32,322 nucleotides of DNA from Myxococcales bacterium (GTDB lineage: Bacteria; Myxococcota_A; UBA9160; UBA4427). Positions 24,516 through 30,816 of this stretch are shown here, piece by piece. The notes below the pieces were generated by a model. It worked only from the letters and a program-made list of their open reading frames with translations, ran no database searches and was not told the origin of the DNA. The stretch spans positions 5,813 through 38,134 of the forward strand of contig DUCT01000042.1 in assembly GCA_012959665.1 (NCBI GenBank), written 5' to 3'. The position numbers and the translations under genes are program-made. How positions within the stretch are numbered: position 1 is the first letter of the stretch; each line of letters starts with the position of its first letter.

Positions 24516-26204
24516 TCATCCGCCCCGCAGAACCTTGCCGGGAAAGCGGTCCTTGTGTTGGCCGCCCTCGACGACCACTTCCCCGTTCACCAGGGTGTAG
24601 TCGTAACCCGAGGATTTCTGGGTCCAACGCCCAGCGCCCGCCGGGAAGTCGAATACAAACTCGGGCACCTCTATATTGAGGCCGTCAAAATCGATCACAT
24701 TGATATCCGCGTACTGGCCCGGTGCGAGCCGACCCCGTTCGCGAATCCCAAAAGCATCGGCCGGGGCCGATGTCAGCCGACGAATGGCTTCTTCGACAGA
24801 TAGGCTCCCCCGCTGGCGACACCAATAACTCAGCAAATAGGTGGTGAGACTCGAATCGCAGATGCCCGTCACGTGGGCTCCCGCGTCCCCCAGGCCGAAG
24901 AGTGTCCCGGGGTGGCCAAAGACGTCCTCGATGTGCTCGGCCACCTGGTTGCTGCCCGCCGAAGCGAAAATCTGGCGACCGGCGGTCTCGCGAAAAAGGT
25001 CGACCATGGCCTCGATGGGGCGTTGGCCCCGGGCCGCGGCCACCTCATCCAGGCGCGGCGCATCCGTGAGTTCATACGCACAGCGATCGGGACCGAAGAG
25101 CGTGTACTCCGACCCAATCCGGAGGTCTACCTCGGGGCTGACATCCACAAGCCCACGCCGAACCAACGGGTCCTCCAAAGCCATGAGGCGCGCTTCCGGG
25201 GCTTTCTCGTAAAGGCGCTTCCACGCGGACGCACGCACGGGCGAGTGATTCAAAAGGCCCACGAAGCTGAGCACCGGCCGGGGATTGAACATGGGCCAGA
25301 TCTCGGCACCCGCCGCCCGTTCTGCGTCGGCGGCGGCCAATACTTTCCCGTGAAGGGCGGGGACCAGTTCATGGGTAAACATGCTGAAAATAACTGGACG
25401 TCGGACTTTCCGGCTGATTTCTCCCATCCGGGCCACCTCCCGGCAGGCTTCGGGGAATTCGGCGGTGGAATCGGTTTCGCCGAACCCGGCCACCCACTGC
25501 AGAACGCCCCGGCGGTGTTCACCCAGTACGGTGGCCAACGCCGATAGCTCCTCGTCCCGGGCGAAGGTTCCCGGAATCGGCGTCCCGTCGGGCATGCAGT
25601 GACTTCGCGTCCGCGAAGTGGAAAAGCCCAGGGCACCCGCAACCATGGCCTCGTCCACCATGGCGCGCATGGCGTCGAGCTCCGTGGTCGTGGGAACGCG
25701 GTCGGGATCGCCGCAGCCCTCCCCCAGAGCGCCGACCCGTAGGGCGACGTGCCCCACCAATGCGCCCACGTTCACGCCCAGAGCATGCGCACCCAGAGCG
25801 TCGAGATAGCCACTGAAATCCTGCCAACTCCAGTCGACCCCGGCCATGATGCTCTCCCGGGGAATCTGCTCTACGGACTCGAGGGTCTCTGCCAGCAGCC
25901 CTCGATGCTCGGGCTTCACCGGCGCGAAGCCCACACCGCAGTTGCCCACCACCACGGTGGTCGTCCCGTGCCAACACGCGGGCGTGCCCAGGGGATCCCA
26001 CAGCAATTGCGCATCCAGATGGGTGTGGGGATCCACGAAACCCGGAGTCACCAAGCGGCCCCGGGCGTCGAGGGTACGGCGCGCCGACCCCCCGGCCTCG
26101 CCCACCGCAACAATCCGATCGCCGTCGATGGCCAGGTCGCCGGCAAAGGCCGGGCTTCCACTGCCGTCGATCAAGGTCCCGTTTTGAATCAGCAGATCGT
26201 ACAC
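24516..26204 (-). CDS. N-acyl-D-amino-acid deacylase-like amidohydrolase
   Basis: 562 residues from GTG 26204, which sits 6 bases after a near-perfect ribosome binding site (GGAGGTGA); a longer open frame to 26354 is rejected. The start YDLLIQNGTLIDGSGSPA is typical of the D-aminoacylase group of metal-dependent amidohydrolases. GFVDPHTHLDAQL carries the HxH metal pair (60 and 62), VGNCGVGFAP the bridging Cys89, and FGLGDAGAHVTG the late catalytic Asp. The C-terminus FPAGAGRWTQKSSGYDYTLVNG (parts) and VVEGG closes the small beta domain. It should hydrolyse the amide of an N-acylated D-amino acid or similar compound; many environmental paralogues have unknown substrates. Divergent from the EstB-like hydrolase gene. 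Confidence 0.9.
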   Translation of the reverse strand: MYDLLIQNGTLIDGSGSPAFAGDLAIDGDRIVAVGEAGGSARRTLDARGRLVTPGFVDPHTHLDAQLLWDPLGTPACWHGTTTVVVGNCGVGFAPVKPEHRGLLAETLESVEQIPRESIMAGVDWSWQDFSGYLDALGAHALGVNVGALVGHVALRVGALGEGCGDPDRVPTTTELDAMRAMVDEAMVAGALGFSTSRTRSHCMPDGTPIPGTFARDEELSALATVLGEHRRGVLQWVAGFGETDSTAEFPEACREVARMGEISRKVRRPVIFSMFTHELVPALHGKVLAAADAERAAGAEIWPMFNPRPVLSFVGLLNHSPVRASAWKRLYEKAPEARLMALEDPLVRRGLVDVSPEVDLRIGSEYTLFGPDRCAYELTDAPRLDEVAAARGQRPIEAMVDLFRETAGRQIFASAGSNQVAEHIEDVFGHPGTLFGLGDAGAHVTGICDSSLTTYLLSYWCRQRGSLSVEEAIRRLTSAPADAFGIRERGRLAPGQYADINVIDFDGLNIEVPEFVFDFPAGAGRWTQKSSGYDYTLVNGEVVVEGGQHKDRFPGKVLRGG

Positions 26205-26372
26205 GCCGGAAATCACCTCCTTGGGCACTCGGCTCCGGGGCCGACCCGGACCCGAACAGGGTACCGACCTCGGGGCCAGAGGCCACGGCCCCCTCGAGGC
26301 ACTCCCGCGCCAGGAACGTTCAAGGCTCGCTTGCGATAGCATTCGCCTCCCCAAATCAAGGAGGCGAGCACG
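26205..26372. promoter_or_regulatory. Divergent intergenic region, amidohydrolase / EstB-like gene
   Basis: 168 bases between divergent starts with strong ribosome binding sites at both ends (GGAGGTGA on the minus strand near 26211-26220, AAGGAGGCGAG on the plus strand near 26359). Shared regulation is possible. I cannot define promoter boxes. Confidence 0.3.
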
Positions 26373-27521
26373 ATGAACACCCAGGGATTCTGCAAGCCGG
26401 GCTTCGAAGGAGTCCAGGCCGCGTTCGAGGCCAACTTCGACAAGGGAGCGGAATTGGGAGCCAGCGTAGCCGTGACCCTCGACGGGGAGCCCGTCGTGGA
26501 CCTGTGGGGGGGCGATGCCAACCCCGAAGGCGCCCCATGGGCGAAGGACACGCTGGTCAATGTCTACTCCACAACTAAGACCATGGCGGCCTTCTGCACC
26601 CTCATCCTCGCCGACCGGGGAGAAATCGATTTACACGCCCCCGTGGCCGACTATTGGCCCGAGTTCGCCCAGAACGGCAAGGCCGAGGTTCTCGTGGCGC
26701 ACGTCATGAGCCACAGTGCCGGGCTTTCGGGTTTCGATCCCCCCCTTGCCGCGGTGGAGGAACTCTACGATTGGGACGCCATCTGTAAACGATTGGCGGC
26801 CCAAGCGCCCTGGTGGGAACCCGGCACCCGCTCGGGCTATCACGCAATTACCCAGGGCTACCTCCAGGGCGAAATCGTCCGCCGAGTATCCGGGCGTTCC
26901 ATCGGCCGCTTCTTCCGCGAGGAGATCGCCGAACCCCTGGGCGCTGATTTTCACATCGGACTCGACCCCATCCACGACTCCCGGGTGGGAGAACTTGTAC
27001 CCCCAACCGTCGCCTTGGGGGCCAGCATGCAGGAGCCTGACTCCATCGCCGCCCGCACTTTCGCTGGAGCAGCCCTGGATGCCACCGAGCCCCAGACCTC
27101 GGCTTGGCGACGCGCGGAAATCCCCGCGGCCGGCGGCATCGGCAATGCGCGGTCCGTGGCCCGGGTGCACTCGGCCCTGGCGTGCGGCGGCAAAGTGGAT
27201 GGCATTTCCCTCTTGTCCGAGGCCGGGGTGTCCCGAATTCTCGAAGAACAGACCCGGGGAGAGGACATGGTCCTCGGCGCCCCCCTTGTTTTCGGCATGG
27301 GATTTGGTCTCAACGACCCGACCTTTCCCATCAGTCCGAACCCCCGCGCCTTTTTCTGGGGCGGATGGGGAGGGTCCCTCGCCATCGTCGACCTCGACGC
27401 CCGGCTTTCCATCGCCTACGTGATGAATCGCATGGAGGCCGACCTGCTTGGGGATCTCCGGGGAGCAGGCATCGCCGGAGCCGTCTACGCTTCCCTCGCT
27501 TCCATCGCCGCCGTCGCCTAG
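26373..27521 (+). CDS. Serine hydrolase of the beta-lactamase/EstB family
   Basis: 382 residues, class C beta-lactamase fold. The SxxK nucleophile motif is S66-T-T-K69 in VNVYSTTKTMA; the second motif is Tyr156 in SGYHAITQGYLQGEIV; the third is a WGGWGGS near 330 in place of KTG, as in EstB-type esterases. No signal peptide is seen, which argues against a secreted beta-lactamase and for a cytoplasmic esterase or amidase. HVMSHSAGLSGF is a typical family stretch. The ribosome binding site AAGGAGGCGAG makes the start firm. The PAP2 gene follows 88 bases later. Confidence 0.9.
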   Translation: MNTQGFCKPGFEGVQAAFEANFDKGAELGASVAVTLDGEPVVDLWGGDANPEGAPWAKDTLVNVYSTTKTMAAFCTLILADRGEIDLHAPVADYWPEFAQNGKAEVLVAHVMSHSAGLSGFDPPLAAVEELYDWDAICKRLAAQAPWWEPGTRSGYHAITQGYLQGEIVRRVSGRSIGRFFREEIAEPLGADFHIGLDPIHDSRVGELVPPTVALGASMQEPDSIAARTFAGAALDATEPQTSAWRRAEIPAAGGIGNARSVARVHSALACGGKVDGISLLSEAGVSRILEEQTRGEDMVLGAPLVFGMGFGLNDPTFPISPNPRAFFWGGWGGSLAIVDLDARLSIAYVMNRMEADLLGDLRGAGIAGAVYASLASIAAVA

Positions 27522-27609
27522 AGGCGCACCCTCCCCCGAGCCGTAGCGGACGCAACCGTGGAAGCCCGCTCCCACCGAGATTGAAACCACGAAGGGGCGA
27601 AGCGAATTC

Positions 27610-28512
27610 ATGCAGACCATTCATCAACTGGGCATCCAGTTCATTCTCTTCCTTCAGTCATTCCAATCCCCCGAACTCGACCAGTTCTTCCATTTGGTCA
27701 CCCAGTTCGGCGGCCGGGCATACCTCTTCTTGATCCCCATGCTGATCTGGTGCTTCGCGCCTCGCCTGGGTCTACGCGCATTGCTTGCCATGCTGGTGGC
27801 TCAATTCGTGGTCATGGTCATGAAGGATTTCTTTGGGCAGCCCCGCCCCTTCCTGATGGATGCTCGCATCATTTCCGATGGGGAGTGGGGACTCAGCTTC
27901 CCCAGCGGCCACGCCCAGGGTGCCATGGTCTATTACGGACTCATCGCCGCCTTCGTTGCCCAACGGGGGGTCACTCTCGCCCTGGGCGTTCTGATCTTCC
28001 TGGTGGGTCTGTCGCGAACCTACCTGGGTGTCCACTACCCCCACGATGTCATCGTCGGATGGCTGATCGGTGCCGGACTCCTCTACCTGTGGCTCACCCT
28101 GGAGGACTCCACCGCCAGTATCTTCCGCGGTCTCTCGGCGGAAAAGCGAGGCTTACTGGGCGTTGCCCTGCCCCTTACCCTCGCGGCTGTGCACAATTTT
28201 TTCTTCGACAACCCCAGCACCTACATGATCGCCGGTGCCGTCAGCGGGACGATTTTCTGCCTGGCCTCGCCCACGACCCAGCTCTGGTTCGAAGGACGCG
28301 ACCGGATCTGGCGCAAGCTGGCCCGCTTTGCCCTGGGCATGCCCTTACTGCTCCTCTTGATCCAGGGCATCCGGTACACCTGGCAAGCGGAGCCGAGCTA
28401 TCCCCTGGTCCTTCTCACCTTCGTCAATGGCGCCGTCCTCATGCTCTTCGTGGGGATCGCAGCCCCGCGCCTCTTCGGCTGGCTTCGCCTAACGCCCCAA
28501 TCTGCGAGTTAA
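27610..28512 (+). CDS. PAP2-family membrane phosphatase
   Basis: 300 residues with about seven membrane segments. All three phosphatase motifs are intact: K72-DFFGQ-R79-P80 (KxxxxxxRP), PSGH (98-101), and SRTYLGVHYPHD (S135-R136, His142, Asp146). The catalytic His is expected at 142 and the acid at 101. It would dephosphorylate a lipid phosphate such as undecaprenyl pyrophosphate or phosphatidate at the periplasmic face. The C-terminal half has extra hydrophobic helices beyond the minimal domain. The ribosome binding site is modest (GAAGGGG, rather far). Confidence 0.9.
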   Translation: MQTIHQLGIQFILFLQSFQSPELDQFFHLVTQFGGRAYLFLIPMLIWCFAPRLGLRALLAMLVAQFVVMVMKDFFGQPRPFLMDARIISDGEWGLSFPSGHAQGAMVYYGLIAAFVAQRGVTLALGVLIFLVGLSRTYLGVHYPHDVIVGWLIGAGLLYLWLTLEDSTASIFRGLSAEKRGLLGVALPLTLAAVHNFFFDNPSTYMIAGAVSGTIFCLASPTTQLWFEGRDRIWRKLARFALGMPLLLLLIQGIRYTWQAEPSYPLVLLTFVNGAVLMLFVGIAAPRLFGWLRLTPQSAS

Positions 28513-28517
28513 ACACT

Positions 28518-28532
28518 GGGCGCCACGCGCCC
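28518..28532. other. Perfect GC hairpin between PAP2 and monooxygenase genes
   Basis: GGGCGC (28518-28523) and GCGCCC (28527-28532) form a six-pair stem with a 3-base loop, 5 bases after the PAP2 stop and just before the ribosome binding site of the next gene. There is no T tract, so it may be an mRNA stability or attenuation element rather than a terminator. Confidence 0.4.
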
Positions 28533-28545
28533 CGAGAGGAATGCC

Positions 28546-29721
28546 ATGACGAACCCACCCAATGGGTGTCCGGGCAGAGTCCTGATCGTCGGCGGAGGCA
28601 TCGCCGGCCTTGCCCTGGCGGGCGCGCTCCACCGCCAGGGAGTGGCCTGCCAACTCGTCGAACGCGCCGAGGCCTGGGCCCCGGTCGGCGCCGGAATTAT
28701 CCTGGGCGTGAACGCCATGGCGGCCCTACGAAACCTGGGGCTGGCCGAAGCCCTGGAGAGCGGAGCCCAGCCCCTGGAGAAAATGACCATCAAAGACGCC
28801 GACAATCGCCGGCTTGCCCGCACGAATCTGGCGGACCTTCAACCCCGCTTCGGTGTCAGCCTGGCTCTCCACCGCTCGGATCTTCACGACGTTCTCCTTG
28901 AAAGTGCCCGGCGCGTCCCCATGCGCATGGGGACCACAGTGACTTCCATTGAGGACCGGGGGGATTCGGTCGCCGTGGGTTTCAGCGATGGGGACAAGGA
29001 CCTCTTTGACCTGGTCATCGGAGCCGACGGTCTTCACTCCCGGGTACGGGAACTGGCTTTCGGCCAACGTCCCCTCCGCTATTCGGGCTACACCTGCTGG
29101 CGAATGGTCGTGGGCGGGGGCCTGGGTGGGGGCGGGGGCGTTCCTGAAAAAGGCGCCCAGGAACTTTGGGGCGTGGGAAAACGTTTCGGCTTGGTCCCTC
29201 TCGATGGGGAGCGCGTCTACTGTTTTGCGGTGATCAACGCCGGGGCCGGCGAACCCGATCCCGCAAAGGGACGGATCCAGCGGCTAAAGCAGCATTTCTC
29301 CGAGTTCGGCGGCCCGGTGCCCCATCTCCTTGACCAACTTGTCCAGCCTGAAGAATTGATCCAGAACGATCTGCACGAAATCATCCTCCGCCCCTGGTAC
29401 CGGGGCCGAGTGGTTCTCGTGGGAGATGCCGCCCACGGCATGACGCCCAACATGGGCCAGGGAGCCGCCATGGCCCTGGAAGACGTCGCAGTTCTCACGG
29501 AATTACTGGTAGCCGGACAGCCTCTTGCCCAAGTTCTGGACGAATGGGCCCGGCGGCGGGAACCCCGAGTTCGTTGGATACAGAACCAGTCGCGAAGAAT
29601 CGGGTGGGTTGGACAGTGGAAGAACCCACTGGCTTGCCGGGTCCGCAACCGACTGACCCACTGGCTTCCCGATTCCAGCACCACCCGTGTGTTGGCTTAC
29701 CTGGCAGCACAACCCATCTAG
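28546..29721 (+). CDS. FAD-dependent aromatic hydroxylase-type monooxygenase
   Basis: 391 residues, class A flavoprotein monooxygenase. The FAD site VLIVGGGIAGLALAGALHRQG (parts) has GxGxxG and is followed by LVERAE; LVIGADGLHSRVRE is the DG motif; GRVVLVGDAAHGMTPNMGQG (parts) is the GD motif; AMALEDVAVLTELL follows. An unusual loop GGGLGGGGG occurs in the middle, where relatives have a short polar turn. It probably hydroxylates an aromatic or quinoid compound using NAD(P)H and O2. AGAGGA lies upstream of the ATG. Five CATGGGG units start one base after the stop. Confidence 0.9.
   Translation: MTNPPNGCPGRVLIVGGGIAGLALAGALHRQGVACQLVERAEAWAPVGAGIILGVNAMAALRNLGLAEALESGAQPLEKMTIKDADNRRLARTNLADLQPRFGVSLALHRSDLHDVLLESARRVPMRMGTTVTSIEDRGDSVAVGFSDGDKDLFDLVIGADGLHSRVRELAFGQRPLRYSGYTCWRMVVGGGLGGGGGVPEKGAQELWGVGKRFGLVPLDGERVYCFAVINAGAGEPDPAKGRIQRLKQHFSEFGGPVPHLLDQLVQPEELIQNDLHEIILRPWYRGRVVLVGDAAHGMTPNMGQGAAMALEDVAVLTELLVAGQPLAQVLDEWARRREPRVRWIQNQSRRIGWVGQWKNPLACRVRNRLTHWLPDSSTTRVLAYLAAQPI
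29112..29138 (+). other. G-quadruplex-forming run inside the monooxygenase gene
   Basis: Five runs of three to five G (29112-29114, 29116-29120, 29124-29126, 29128-29132, 29134-29138) are separated by loops of 1-3 bases, satisfying the standard quadruplex pattern on the coding strand. The run encodes the Gly-rich loop of the monooxygenase. Whether it folds is unknown. Confidence 0.6.
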
Positions 29722-29722
29722 G

Positions 29723-29757
29723 CATGGGGCATGGGGCATGGGGCATGGGGCATGGGG
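29723..29757. repeat. Five perfect copies of the heptamer CATGGGG
   Basis: CATGGGG is repeated five times without mismatch, starting one base after the monooxygenase TAG (29719-29721). CCCAT (29713-29717) before the stop can pair with the first ATGGG (29724-29728), placing the stop codon in the loop. A 7 bp unit of this purity is a likely site of slippage. It lies 54-88 bases before the start of the next gene. Confidence 0.95.
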
Positions 29758-29810
29758 CACAGATCCCCAGTCGCCTAGACTCTCGGGTTACCAACCCTGG
29801 AGGGGGGGGT

Positions 29811-30764
29811 GTGACGAGACAAACGAACGATTCGTACCCAAGCACCCGAAATTCGAGATCCCGAAAATTCGGCGCCTGTCTATTCTGGACCCGGCGATTC
29901 AGCTTCCTCTTTGCCGTATTTGCTTCCCTTGGGTTCCCCACCGCGTGCATGACCCCTCCGCCCATTCACGAGACGCCCCCCGACGAACTCCGGGCTGAAA
30001 TCGCGCGGGACGCGCCCGGGCTTTCCCGACGTTCGGTGGTCATCCCGCACGAAATTTCCGACGAGCACTTTGCCTTCATTCACTCGAAGGTGGATGACCT
30101 CGACGACCCCTCCCGGGGTGCCCAGGCCCTGCTGAAACTACTCTTCGACGATCGGTATCTCGGCCTCCAATACCGGTGGGGAGAGACTGAAAGCGCCGAG
30201 ATCACCCTTGCAAAAGGAGGCGGCAACTGCCTTTCCCTGGCCGCGGTACTGGTGGGCACCGCCCGGCGCTATTCCGCCGCCGCCCGGTATATTGAAATTC
30301 AAGATCACCCGGAACGAAAGGACGTGGGCGACCTTCATATTTGGTCCAGCCATATTGCTGTCCTGCTTCCCAGTGTGGATGGACCCCTGATCGTCGATTT
30401 TCGCGGCGCCCGAAACAAAAACCCCTCGGTCCGCTTCCAGCGCCTGGGCGACCGTGCCCTCGTCGCGCACTATTACAACGACAGGGGCTACGACCTGATC
30501 CGCCTGGCACACGACCACGACCAAGTCCTTCCCTGGCCAGAAGCCGCCCGTCAGTTCGAGATCGCCACACAGGTTGATCCCGAACTCTCCCGAGCCTGGA
30601 ACAACCTTGGCGTTGCCCGGGCAAGGCTCGGCCAACTGCAGGGAGCCGAAGACGCCTATAAGCGCGCCCTCGGAACCGCCAACCCGTTCCTTGAGAAAGC
30701 AACCGCCGAAAATTTAATCAGCCTGGGCTTCCGGCGCCTGGAATCAAACGACACGCCCGACTGA
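29811..30764 (+). CDS. Lipoprotein-like transglutaminase-fold protein with TPR tail
   Basis: 317 residues from GTG 29811, preceded by GGAGG about 8 bases upstream; no ATG fits before residue 47. A hydrophobic segment (FSFLFAVFASLGFPTAC) ends at Cys46, possibly lipidated though the lipobox is imperfect. The core has GGGNCLSLAAVLVG with Cys140, WSSHIAVLLP with His181, and PLIVDF with Asp196: the Cys-His-Asp order of bacterial transglutaminase-like proteases. The end holds two TPR-like helices (AARQFEIATQVDPELSRAW, NNLGVARARLGQLQGAEDAY). It may be a peptidase or a structural protein; the substrate is unknown. It is on the same strand as the monooxygenase, 89 bases after it. Confidence 0.75.
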   Translation: MTRQTNDSYPSTRNSRSRKFGACLFWTRRFSFLFAVFASLGFPTACMTPPPIHETPPDELRAEIARDAPGLSRRSVVIPHEISDEHFAFIHSKVDDLDDPSRGAQALLKLLFDDRYLGLQYRWGETESAEITLAKGGGNCLSLAAVLVGTARRYSAAARYIEIQDHPERKDVGDLHIWSSHIAVLLPSVDGPLIVDFRGARNKNPSVRFQRLGDRALVAHYYNDRGYDLIRLAHDHDQVLPWPEAARQFEIATQVDPELSRAWNNLGVARARLGQLQGAEDAYKRALGTANPFLEKATAENLISLGFRRLESNDTPD

Positions 30765-30816
30765 AGAGGCCTTCTCTCGTGAAGAAATCTTATCTAGCGA
30801 AGAGACCTTCTCTAGC
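30762..30816. repeat. Three 18 bp tandem repeats joining two convergent stop codons
   Basis: Units start at 30763, 30781 and 30799 (GAAGAGGCCTTCTCTCGT, GAAGAAATCTTATCTAGC, GAAGAGACCTTCTCTAGC), with a partial fourth at 30817. The plus-strand gene stops with TGA at 30762-30764 on the left edge; the minus-strand gene stops with TAG at 30812-30814 in the last unit. As 18 is a multiple of three, both genes get further in-frame stops: TGA again at 30780, and on the minus strand TAG 18 bases on. The whole gap between the genes is made of the array. Confidence 0.93.

Noticed and set aside
27515-27526. Hairpin CGCCT-AG-AGGCG at the EstB-like stop codon
   Set aside because: A two-base loop is not feasible, the stem would be four pairs or fewer, and no T tract follows.
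29544-29810. Upstream extension of the transglutaminase-like gene into the monooxygenase gene
   Set aside because: The extension reads through the monooxygenase 3' end and the heptamer tract in another frame; the GTG at 29811 has a good ribosome binding site and a signal-like N-terminus.
4870-30816. CRISPR array
   Set aside because: The repeats are directly tandem with no spacers, differ in sequence between loci, and no cas gene is present.
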